A DNA stretch of 64,000 nt from Buchananella felis (GTDB lineage: Bacteria > Actinomycetota > Actinomycetes > Actinomycetales > Actinomycetaceae). Positions 8,446-17,300 of this stretch are shown in pieces. Numbering within the stretch: position 1 is the stretch's first letter; every line of letters begins with the position of its first letter. The notes below the pieces were generated by a model that was not told where the DNA came from, did not search any database, and worked only from the letters and a program-made list of their open reading frames with translations. The DNA lies in assembly GCF_041380015.1 (NCBI RefSeq), contig NZ_CP159978.1. The stretch is one strand, 5' to 3'. The translations under genes were made by a program, and so were the position numbers.

Positions 8446-11049
8446 GTGAAGAAGAAAACTGCGAGCCTGCTTGCCGCAGCGGCTGCGTTTGCGCTGCTGC
8501 CGACTAGCGCTCTAGCCACCGCACCTTCTGCCGCGCAGCTGCCCGAAGGCGTTGCCGCAGCACCCGGGCTCACCCCCACCGCGCTCGAGGCGCAGGGGTG
8601 GGTGCGTGGAAGCGCCGTCCCGGGCGGCAACCACGCGGATTCCCCCTATGTGGCCGACGTTGCCGCCGGCGAGGACTCTGCTCCCGCTGACGAGGCGAGC
8701 CCGGCGCAGAGCGAAGATGTCGCTGCCCCGTCCGCCTCTCCCGCCCCCGGCGGCGCGGGCGAGGACGCCACCATCGAGCCGGGGGACGACGCGACCGCGC
8801 AGCCGTCGGTTGACGCGAGCCCCGCCCCGAGCGGTGCGCCCGGTGACGAAAGCGCCGAGCCCGGCGAGGCGACGGGGGAGGAGAGCGCGGCCCCGACGGA
8901 GTCCGCCAGCCCCTCCGCGTCGGCCAGCGCCGAGCCCAGCCAGTCCGCTTCGGCCAGCCCGTCGGCCTCCGCGAGCGAGGAGAGCCTGGAGCCCGACCAG
9001 CTGCCGGTGGTGCCGCACCTGCTGGACAACGGCTCCACCAGGGACCACACCACCACCCGCCCGGTGGGCCTGATCTTCATCCGCTCCTACGGAGACAGCG
9101 GCTCGATGTGCACGGGCAGCCTGATCGGCCCGGCCGGCAGCGCCCGCTCCAAGTGGGTGCTGACCGCGCGCCACTGCTTCGTGTCCGGTTCCGACCAGCA
9201 CAAGTTCAACCCGAAGAACACCGTTAACGTCTCCAAGGTGACCTTCCACCCGACCCCGGACGCTCGCGGCCAGTCCTACGGCGTGAAGAAGGTCTTCCTG
9301 GACCCGCGCAGCGACCTGGCCCTGATGGAGCTGACCAGCGAGGTGCCCAACAGGCGCCCCTACCAGGTGGCCAAGGCCGAGCCGGTGCGCGGCTCCAGCT
9401 TCACCGCCTTCGGTTACGGCCCCGACGCCCAGAACCCCGGCCCGCCGCGCCGTAACTACGCGAGCGTGACCGTGAACGGCTACGTTTCCACGCCCAGCCA
9501 GTTCTGTGGCGACCAGACGATGGCGGGTACCTCTTTCGGTATGACCATCCAGGGTGACTCCGGTGGCCCGGCCGTAATGCGTGGCACGGAAATCGTGGGC
9601 GTGCTGAGCGCCGGCGCGCTGTCTGGCTTCAAGGGTCCCAAGGGCGAGAAGCTGATCGCCCACCCCCAGGACGCCGGCCTGGCCTACTGGGTCTCTGCGG
9701 ACGCGATCCGCCAGTTCATCTACGAGCAGCGTGGCACGCTGAAGTTCGACTTCGGCCCGGGCAAGAAGTCCGTGGACTGCAAGGGCAGCCACAAGCCGAT
9801 CTCCGCCACCATCGTGTCCAGCACCGACTACGACGTGCGGTGGGCTGCGGCGGTGTCTAACGGCGACATCTACTACTACCACCCGGCCGGTGCCCGCGAG
9901 CGGGTGCGTGCAGTGGGCAAGCCCGTGGTGATGAACGTCCGCATTTGCTACATGAACGCAGCGGGCTGCATCACGCTCCAGGACTCGCTGCTGCCGAGCG
10001 GCTGGACCCAGGTGAACGCTGCGGACGGTAGCCGCAACCCGTTCTACGCGCAGTCGGGCGTGCAGTGGATTCGCTCTTACGCCCGCACCCAGTGGGGCCA
10101 CAACGACTCGGCGGGGAAACTGCCGGGCCGCCCCGCCAACCCGAAGGCCAACATCGGCCTGACCCGCATCGGCGGCGCCTCTCGCGTCGATACCGCAGCG
10201 AACGTGTACCGCCAGGGTGGCTTTGCCAACTCCTCGCGCTACGCGGTGCTGACGAGTGGAAACAACTTCGCCGATGCCGTTGTTTCCGCGCCGCTGGCGG
10301 CCCAGTACGGCACGGGCGTGCTGCTCACCACCTCCGGTGGGAAGCTAGAGCCCGTGGTGAGGGATGCCCTCTCCTTCGGGAAGGTGAACCACGTGTTCAT
10401 CGTCGGCTCCACCGGCTCGGTGAGTGCCGCGAAGGAGGCTGAGCTGCGCGGGGCCGGTATCAAGGTCACCCGCCTTGGTGGCGCGGACCGTTTCGCCACC
10501 TCGGTGTCCGTGGGCTCCCACCTGAAGGCGAAGGGCGCCAACCGGGTTGCCCTGCTGGCCGACTACCAGTCCTTCCCTGACGCCCTGGCGGCCGGTGCGG
10601 CGGCGGGCCAGCAGGGTGGCTTCGTGCTGCTGACTCGCATCTCTTGGAGCAACGGGCAGTGGCGCGACAGCACGCCTGCGGCGGTGCGCAACCTGGCCAT
10701 CGGTCAGCGCAACCGCTACGCGGTGGGTGGCAAGGCCTTCACGGCCGCCCGCGGCTGGAGCAACGTGCGCGCGATCATCGGTAACGACCGCTACGAGACC
10801 TCGGCCGCCCTGGTGCGTGCCTTTGCCTCCAGCAACAACGTCGTGGCCGCCACCGGAGAGAACTTCCCGGACGCGCTCTCCGCAGGTGCGCTGGTTGCTA
10901 AGCGTCGCGGCGCGCTGCTGCTTGTGCCGCGCCAGGGCATCTCCCCGCAGTCCCGCGTGTTGGGCCGCGAGCTGAGCGTCAACTCCATCACCGTGGTGGG
11001 TGGTACGAGCTCGCTTAGCGACGCCCAGGTGAAGAAGCACCTGCGCTAA
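8446..11049 (+). CDS. Secreted trypsin-like serine protease with CWB2 anchor (paralog 2)
   Basis: This tandem paralog of the preceding gene has 867 residues and the same architecture: signal peptide (1-25), a low-complexity linker, a chymotrypsin-like domain with triad His243, Asp290 and Ser372, the same cysteine-containing module, and three CWB2 repeats from about 572. The linker differs completely from paralog 1, being Ser/Pro/Ala-rich (SASASAEPSQSASASPS) instead of Glu-rich, while the protease and CWB2 parts are well conserved. AAAGG lies 6 bases before the GTG at 8446. The 234 bases between the two genes hold no gene. The duplication suggests different substrates or surface reach. Confidence 0.9.
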   Translation: MKKKTASLLAAAAAFALLPTSALATAPSAAQLPEGVAAAPGLTPTALEAQGWVRGSAVPGGNHADSPYVADVAAGEDSAPADEASPAQSEDVAAPSASPAPGGAGEDATIEPGDDATAQPSVDASPAPSGAPGDESAEPGEATGEESAAPTESASPSASASAEPSQSASASPSASASEESLEPDQLPVVPHLLDNGSTRDHTTTRPVGLIFIRSYGDSGSMCTGSLIGPAGSARSKWVLTARHCFVSGSDQHKFNPKNTVNVSKVTFHPTPDARGQSYGVKKVFLDPRSDLALMELTSEVPNRRPYQVAKAEPVRGSSFTAFGYGPDAQNPGPPRRNYASVTVNGYVSTPSQFCGDQTMAGTSFGMTIQGDSGGPAVMRGTEIVGVLSAGALSGFKGPKGEKLIAHPQDAGLAYWVSADAIRQFIYEQRGTLKFDFGPGKKSVDCKGSHKPISATIVSSTDYDVRWAAAVSNGDIYYYHPAGARERVRAVGKPVVMNVRICYMNAAGCITLQDSLLPSGWTQVNAADGSRNPFYAQSGVQWIRSYARTQWGHNDSAGKLPGRPANPKANIGLTRIGGASRVDTAANVYRQGGFANSSRYAVLTSGNNFADAVVSAPLAAQYGTGVLLTTSGGKLEPVVRDALSFGKVNHVFIVGSTGSVSAAKEAELRGAGIKVTRLGGADRFATSVSVGSHLKAKGANRVALLADYQSFPDALAAGAAAGQQGGFVLLTRISWSNGQWRDSTPAAVRNLAIGQRNRYAVGGKAFTAARGWSNVRAIIGNDRYETSAALVRAFASSNNVVAATGENFPDALSAGALVAKRRGALLLVPRQGISPQSRVLGRELSVNSITVVGGTSSLSDAQVKKHLR

Positions 11050-11167
11050 CCGGCCCGGGCCCCCTGAGCCCCGCCGTGGTTCTTGCTTCTCGGCGCTGTA
11101 AGTCACAGCGGCGGGAAGCGGGCTGCGGTGGGGCTCTGGCCCGCCATCGGGTACGATGTCTGCCCGA

Positions 11168-11254
11168 GGTAGTGTGTCCGAGCGGCCGAAGGTGCAGCAC
11201 TCGAAATGCTGTGTGGTGTAACAGCCACCCTGGGTTCGAATCCCAGCACTACCG
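11168..11254 (+). tRNA. tRNA-Ser (anticodon CGA)
   Basis: The acceptor stem GGTAGTG (11168-11174) pairs with CACTACC (11247-11253), with discriminator G at 11254 as expected for serine. The anticodon loop is CTCGAAA, giving CGA. A long variable arm and the TTCGAAT T-loop are present. It reads UCG codons. Confidence 0.95.
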
Positions 11255-11260
11255 CAGATC

Positions 11261-11290
11261 GCCCCGGAGCCAAGCGGCTCCGGGGCTTTT
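11261..11290 (+). terminator. Terminator of tRNA-Ser(CGA)
   Basis: GCCCCGGAGC pairs with GCTCCGGGGC around a short loop and is followed by TTTT. Confidence 0.9.
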
Positions 11291-11360
11291 CGCTGCAGTG
11301 GGGGCAGGTGGCAGGGTGCTGCGGTCAGGCAGCGGGCCAGCGGGCCAGCGGGCCAGCGGG

Positions 11361-12113
11361 TCAGTGGGTCAGGCTGCGCAGCTGTGCGTTGTGCTCCACG
11401 AAGTTGCGGATGATGCGCCCGGCCGGGTGGTCTCCCTTGCTGGCCGCGAAGGCGATGCGGTACAGGAAGGAGTCGTCGTCCGGGTAGAAGCCCGCTTCCT
11501 CGTAGGCGTGCAGGCGGTCGTGGAGGGTTGCCCCGTCCACCTCGGGGTTGAACTGGACTCCGTAGATCTCGGTGCCGTAGCGCATGACCTGCACTGGGCA
11601 GCGGCGCGAGGAGGCGAGCACCACCACGTCATCCGGCAGCGTCGTGCAGCCGTCGTGGTGGGCAACGAACGGCGTGAAGGTCTCGGGTAGGTCGGCCAGG
11701 AGCGGGTCCTGCCGGCCCTCGGCGGTCAGGCGGATTTCCTCGCCGCCCACGGGCTGCTCCGGCAGGGTGGAGACCTCTCCGCCCAGCAGCCGCACCAGGG
11801 CTTGCAGGCCGTAGCCGGTGGCCAGGCAGGGAACGTCGCGCTCGACCACCTGGGTGAGCACCGTGTTCAGGTCGCGGTCCATGCGCTCCTGTGTGGGGGT
11901 GCGGCGTCCCTCCGGCGTGGTGTGGCGGTAGGGCGAACCGCCGATGATGAGGCCTGAGTAGGCGCCCAGCTCGAGCTCGGGCAGCGGCGCCACTTCGAGG
12001 CTGACCAGCTCCAGCTCGTGCGGCTCCAGGTTGCCCAGGGAGGTGAAGAGCTCGTACTCGCGCCGGATCAGGGATTCCTCGGGGCGCAGCGACAGCAGGA
12101 GAAAAGGCTTCAT
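11361..12113 (-). CDS. Class I glutamine amidotransferase-like protein lacking catalytic residues
   Basis: The 250-residue protein has the GATase1 fold landmarks: SGLIIGGSPYR, a nucleophile-elbow region and a C-terminal histidine loop. Two key residues are replaced. Where active members read CYG, this one reads ATGYGLQ, so the nucleophilic Cys is Gly. The usual QFHPE reads QFNPE, so the catalytic His is Asn. I read both from the nucleotide sequence. It therefore probably binds a ligand or partner rather than hydrolysing glutamine. TAAGGT lies six bases before the ATG, suggesting a leaderless transcript. It ends near the terminator of tRNA-Ser. Its function is unknown. Confidence 0.8.
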   Translation of the reverse strand: MKPFLLLSLRPEESLIRREYELFTSLGNLEPHELELVSLEVAPLPELELGAYSGLIIGGSPYRHTTPEGRRTPTQERMDRDLNTVLTQVVERDVPCLATGYGLQALVRLLGGEVSTLPEQPVGGEEIRLTAEGRQDPLLADLPETFTPFVAHHDGCTTLPDDVVVLASSRRCPVQVMRYGTEIYGVQFNPEVDGATLHDRLHAYEEAGFYPDDDSFLYRIAFAASKGDHPAGRIIRNFVEHNAQLRSLTH

Positions 12114-12172
12114 ATCTTCACCTTAGTTTCTTCAAGAGTTGGCAAAGTGGGTCGGTGGGCCCAGGGTTTGCG

Positions 12173-12523
12173 TCAGAAGCTATCGAGGTTCGCCAGCAAC
12201 AACCCCGTGGCCAGGACAGCCAGGGAGGTCCAGCCCATCACCCACACGAACTGGGTCAGGGCGGCGCCTCCCCTGCCGGGGCGGGCGACGTCCGAGCGCG
12301 CCAGGTAGGCCAGGAAGATCACCAGCGCGGGGACAACAAGGGTGGCCGGGGGCCACCCGACAAACAGCCACACCAGCAGGGCGAGCAGGGGGGAGAGCAG
12401 CAGCGTGGCCAGCGAGAGCAGGGCCAGGGTGCTAGTGACGCGCTTGGGTGAGTTATAGCCCGGCCCGGAGAACACCTCTTGGGGATTCACCATCTCGGTG
12501 CCGGGAAACTGCGGAGCGCTCAT
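12173..12523 (-). CDS. Small membrane protein of unknown function
   Basis: The protein has 116 residues. After a hydrophilic N-terminus (MSAPQFPGTEMVNPQEVF) there are about three hydrophobic segments: LALLSLATLLLSPLLALLVW, PATLVVPALVIFLAYLA and GWTSLAVLATGLLLANL. I chose the ATG at 12523; an upstream in-frame start would add ten residues. It lies just upstream of, and in the same direction as, the amidotransferase-like gene, with a 59-base gap. No family is recognised. Confidence 0.65.
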   Translation of the reverse strand: MSAPQFPGTEMVNPQEVFSGPGYNSPKRVTSTLALLSLATLLLSPLLALLVWLFVGWPPATLVVPALVIFLAYLARSDVARPGRGGAALTQFVWVMGWTSLAVLATGLLLANLDSF

Positions 12524-12547
12524 GTCCCAAGCATGGCACAGGCCCGG

Positions 12548-12638
12548 CCTCAAGTCCTCCTGGCTCTAGCCTGCCGGATCGCTGCACGATGCGCAGAAAC
12601 GTTGTCCACCTCAAGCTCGCCTGGCTTTAGCCTGCCGT
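12548..12638. repeat. 30-bp direct repeat pair, spaced 61 bp
   Basis: CCTCAAGTCCTCCTGGCTCT and the bases that follow (12548-12577) recur as CCTCAAGCTCGCCTGGCTTT at 12609-12638. Both copies run on into AGCCTGCCG. They lie between the small membrane protein and the uracil permease and could be operators for one of these divergent genes. Confidence 0.6.
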
Positions 12639-12776
12639 TTTAGGTGGGGGTGGGGCGTGAGTTTGGCGGCATTTTGCCCGCAGGGCCCGCTGGCCTCTCG
12701 GCACCCAGGTTCCTCCCAGGTACGCTCGAATCCCGGCAGTCGCGCACGCGCGATCATTCAAGACCGGGAGACCCTG

Positions 12777-14147
12777 TTGAAATCTAAGTTCCTGCCGAAC
12801 TTCTGGAAGCTGCACGGTAACGGCGTTTCCATTGCCCCGGGCGCGGTTGTGCGCCCCAACGAGCGCCTGGCCTGGCCGATCACCATCGGCATTGGTGCCC
12901 AGCATGTGGTGGCAATGTTCGGTGCCACCTTCCTGGTACCGCTCATCACTGGCTTCGACCCCTCCACCACGCTGTTCTTCAGCGCCCTGGGCACGCTTGG
13001 TTTCCTGCTGATCACCGGTGGCCGCCTGCCCTCTTACCTGGGCTCCTCCTTTGCTTTGATCGCCCCGATCGGTGCCGCCGTGGCCTCTCACGGCCCGGCC
13101 GCCGCTCAGGGTGGCGTGGTCGTGGTGGGTCTGCTGCTGGCCCTGGTCGGCACGATCGTCCACTTCGCGGGCACCCGCTGGATCGACGTGGTCATGCCGC
13201 CGATCGTGACGGGTGCGATCGTGGCGCTGATCGGCCTGAACCTGGCCCCGGCGGCGTGGTTCAACGTGCAGCAGGGCCCGGTCACCGCGGTGGTGACGAT
13301 CGCGGCGATCGTGGTTTCCACGGTCCTGTTCAAGGGCATCCTGGGCCGCCTGTCCATCCTGCTGGGCGTGCTGGTGGGTTACGCCGTGGCCGTGGTGCGT
13401 AACGAGGTGGACTTCTCCAAGGTCGCCGCCGCGGACTGGGTGGGCCTGCCCCACTTCACCGCCCCGGAGTTCGTGCCCTCTACCTGGGCGTTGTTCGTGC
13501 CGGTGGTGCTGGTGCTGGTGGCTGAGAACATCGGCCACGTGAAGTCCGTTGCCGCCATGACGGGCGACAACTTGGACCCGGTGACGGGCCGCGCCCTGCT
13601 GGCGGACGGTCTTGCCACCGCCCTGGCCGGTTCCGGTGGTGGTTCGGGTACCACCACCTACGCGGAGAACATCGGCGTCATGGCCGCCACCCGGGTGTAC
13701 TCCACCGCCGCCTACGTGGTGGCCGGTTTCTCTGCCCTGCTGCTGTCCATGTCCCCGAAGTTCGGTGCGGTCATCAACACGATCCCGGCGGGTGTGCTGG
13801 GCGGCGCGGCCACCGTGCTCTACGGCATGATCGGCCTGCTGGGTGCTCGCATCTGGGTGCAGAACAAGGTGGACTTCGCCAACCCGGTGAACCTGAACAC
13901 CGCCGCCGTGGCGCTGATCGTGGGCATCGCCGACTTCACCTGGTCCCCCGGTGGCCTGACCTTCAAGGGCATCGCTCTGGGCACCGCCGCTGCGCTGGTC
14001 ATCTACCACCTGATGAGCCTGATCTCCCGCCTGCGCGGCACGAACCTGGAGGCCGCCACCCCCGCCTCCGCGCCCGCCGGCACGGAGTTGGAGTCCGACG
14101 CCTACCGCGACCGTCGTGCCAAGGAGGCCGCCCCCAGCGAGGGCTGA
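12777..14147 (+). CDS. Uracil-xanthine permease (NCS2 family)
   Basis: This is an integral membrane nucleobase transporter of 456 residues, probably a uracil:proton symporter. Family signatures include QHVVAMFGATFLVPLITG, the substrate-site segment AENIGHVKSVAAMTGDNLDP and the GSGGGSGTTTYAENIGVMA loop. About 12-14 membrane segments are apparent. The start is taken as TTG at 12777 because GGGAG lies about 8 bases upstream; a longer frame would extend into the direct-repeat region. The sequence is close to UraA/PyrP-type carriers, and upp in the same window supports uracil as substrate. A terminator follows. Confidence 0.9.
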   Translation: MKSKFLPNFWKLHGNGVSIAPGAVVRPNERLAWPITIGIGAQHVVAMFGATFLVPLITGFDPSTTLFFSALGTLGFLLITGGRLPSYLGSSFALIAPIGAAVASHGPAAAQGGVVVVGLLLALVGTIVHFAGTRWIDVVMPPIVTGAIVALIGLNLAPAAWFNVQQGPVTAVVTIAAIVVSTVLFKGILGRLSILLGVLVGYAVAVVRNEVDFSKVAAADWVGLPHFTAPEFVPSTWALFVPVVLVLVAENIGHVKSVAAMTGDNLDPVTGRALLADGLATALAGSGGGSGTTTYAENIGVMAATRVYSTAAYVVAGFSALLLSMSPKFGAVINTIPAGVLGGAATVLYGMIGLLGARIWVQNKVDFANPVNLNTAAVALIVGIADFTWSPGGLTFKGIALGTAAALVIYHLMSLISRLRGTNLEAATPASAPAGTELESDAYRDRRAKEAAPSEG

Positions 14148-14167
14148 TTTAGTTTGGACGACGACGC

Positions 14168-14210
14168 CCGGGCGGCCGCCCCCATTTGTTTGGGGGGTGG
14201 CCGCCCGGCC
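14168..14210 (+). terminator. Terminator after the uracil permease
   Basis: A GC-rich stem, CCGGGCGGCC with GGCCGCCCGG plus extra pairs inside, forms around ATTTGTT. Only a weak T-rich tail (TAGTTTCCTT) follows. Confidence 0.75.
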
Positions 14211-14304
14211 TAGTTTCCTTATCTCCCATTAGTGGGGGCGGTGCGAGGTGGGCAGGGTCGGTGGAACGTCGTCCACCTCCCCAAAGGTGTCCCAAGAGCG
14301 CGTA

Positions 14305-14334
14305 TTGCCGGGGCAGAGAATCCTGCCTTAAAGT
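14305..14334 (+). promoter_or_regulatory. Promoter of the beta-helix surface gene (leaderless)
   Basis: TTGCCG at 14305-14310 and TAAAGT at 14329-14334 are separated by 18 bases. The ATG follows only six bases after the -10 box, so the mRNA would be leaderless. Confidence 0.55.
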
Positions 14335-14340
14335 GAGTGT

Positions 14341-17300
14341 ATGGATGCAAAGACGCGTGCCTATCTGCCAACTGCTGCTCTTTTGACAGGCGCTCTAGCG
14401 GTAGCAACATTTTCTCCCGTTGCGCAGGCTGCAGAGCCGTCAACGATTTATGTGGATTGTTCGTCCACGCAGGGACAGGGGGTGGGAACACTCGAATCAC
14501 CGTTAACTACCGTGGCGCAGGTCAATGCACTAAACCTGGAGCCGGGGACCACGCTCGCGTTTAAACGTGGCGTCACCTGCGCTGGCGCTGTGACGATCAC
14601 GCCGCAAGGAACTGCGGCTGCGCCTATCACCGTCACCGACTACGGGGAGGGGCCAGAGCGCGCTGGCATCAACGCTGGCGGTGCCCGGTGGGCGCTGCAG
14701 ATTGAAAACCCGAAGTATGTCACGGTGGAAAACCTGGAGTTACAAGCTCCGGGTGATAACCGTTCGATGCGTCGCGGACTTTCCGTGGTAGGTACGGACG
14801 CAGGCGAGCTTCCCCACTTCACGGCCCGCAACCTTTACATCCACAACGTGGGCGGTTACATGCCTTCCACGACGAACGCTGAGCCGTGGGCTTTTGTGGG
14901 CAAGGGCCCCAACGCGGCTGGCGGTATTATCGTCGAGACCCTGGGCAGCGCCACCCCCACCTACTTCACCGATCTGGTGCTGGCAGGCAACGTAATCGAG
15001 GACGTTCAGCGCCAGGGCATCTACTTCTGGTCCAACTGGTGCCGCCGCCCCGAGCTGCGACGGTGGGAGGACAAGTGCCACGCCGCATTCACCCCCAACC
15101 GCAACGTGCTGGTGACCGGCAACCGTCTGACCAACATCGGCGGTGACGGCATCGTGCTACACAACATCGTGGGGGGCGTTGCCGAGCACAACAGGCTGGA
15201 CCGCTTCAACACCGGTGTGCGCGCCTACAACGCGGGCATCTGGATGGCAAACGCGGAAAACATCGTGTTGCAGTACAACCACGTCTCCGGTGGCGTGGGC
15301 AACACGCTGGACTCCAACGCGTTTGACATTGACCACGCATCGAAGAACGTGGTGGTGCGCTACAACCTCTCCCACAACAACCAGGGCGGCTTCCTGCTGG
15401 TGTGCCCGGACCCGTACACGGCCCAAGGCTATGGGGGACTCAACCACTTTGCGGTGCACAACAACGTCTCCATCGACGACGAGGCCCGCACCTTCATGCA
15501 CGGTTGTGGTGGCTCCCTCCAGGGTGGCGTGATCGCCAACAACACCTTCTACTACTCCAAGGACATTCCGCGCACCACGGTGTGGTCTGACGCCAACGGC
15601 GCCTCCCCGCAGGTGACCATCGTCAACAACCTCTTCTACGCCGAGCCCGGGGCTGCCGTTAACTTCGTCAAGCCCGCCGATGGCTTGATCATCAACAACA
15701 ACCATTTCACTAACATCTCTGCCCCTGCTGGGGCCACCAACAACGTGGCCGGTTCGGCCGCGTTCTCTGGCACGGTTGGCGAGCTAAACCCGTACGCCTA
15801 CCAGTTGGCTACCGCCCCCACCGGCAAGAGCGTTGCCTGGAACTACCTGGACTGGGCGGGCAAGCTGCGCGACTACGCGGGGCGTCCCTACAGCGCCGCT
15901 GGTGCTGAGCTGGGTGCCTTCCAACCGCCGCTGGCGCAGCCGCTGGTCACCGCCGCCGGTCCGGGAGAGGCGCAGACCTGTCGCGTATCCCTGACCCCGA
16001 AGGCTCAGCTGCGCATCGAGAGCGGCACTGCTGTCAGCGCCGCGTTCGACGCCTCCTCCACCTGCCACCGCGACCTAGACGTGCAGGTTGGTGTGGCCGG
16101 CGCGGTTGGTCTGAGCGGTGACTATGTGCAGGCCCAAATTCCCGCAGAGGGCTCTGCCGAGGTGACGGTGCCCTTGAACCTGGCTCCGGCCGTGCATGAC
16201 GGCACTTACGCTCTCATTGCCTCCGCATTCGCTGGCGAGACGCCGGTGGCGGCCAGCCCGGTTGAGCTGACGGTGGCTCGGACCAACCCGCCCACCGGGT
16301 GGGGGCAGGACTTCGAGGAGGTTGACGAGGGCGCAGTTCCCGCCGGCTGGACCCGCTCCCAGAACCCCACACCTGGTGTGGTGACGGACGCAGACAACCG
16401 CCTGCTCAGGCTTTCCCGCAGCGCAATGAACAACCCGCCGACCACAAAGGTGGTCATTCCGCTCGGAAACGCCGCCCCCAAGGTGGTCAGCTTCACCGTG
16501 ACCGCCAAGCAGCTCGACGCGGCGCTGGGTATCCACCTGCTCACCCAGGATGAGCGCCCGGCTGCCTTCGTGTCCCTGGCGGATACCGGCAAGCTGGCCT
16601 ACACCGACAACGGCACCTGGGCTACCACGGATATGGCCTACCGGGCCAACGAGCCGCTGCGCGTGAGCCTGGTTCTGCCCGGCGATGGCACTTACAAGTG
16701 GTTCATTGACGGCGTGGAGAAGAAGTCCGCCCGCATGAAGGATCCTGCTGCCACCAAGCTGCGCCTGCAGATCCCTTCCAGCGTGAAGGTGGCCGCCGAA
16801 TTCGATATTGACGCTTTGGATGTGGATGTTGCTGACTCTTGGTGGGTCCCGTTCGAGGTGACCCCGCAGCCCCTTCCCGACCAGGTGACGCAGTTTGCGG
16901 CCACCCACCTGGCCCCGCACATCGCCGAGCCTGGCAACAGTGCAGTGGTGGTGCTTGAAGGCGCCACGCCTGGCGAGGACGTGGAGGTCACTCTCGCCAA
17001 TGGCGCGAAGGTGCTGACTGCCGTGGGGCGGGTTAGCGCCGACGGGCAGGCCCGGATCCCGGTGCTCATCCCGGCCAACGCCACTGGCGGCGACTACGTT
17101 GCCACCATTAAGTCCCCTTCCAAGGGCCAGCTGAGCCTGCCCAAGCCGGTGCGGGTGGACAGGGAGCTTCAAATCGTCACGCCATTGGCGCCGACGTTCC
17201 ACGACCCCGAGGGCATCGACGGGGACAAGATCACCATTCCGAGTGTGGAGGGCGTGGTCTACAAGCTGAATGGAAAGGCAGTGACCGGGGAGGTGGCGGT

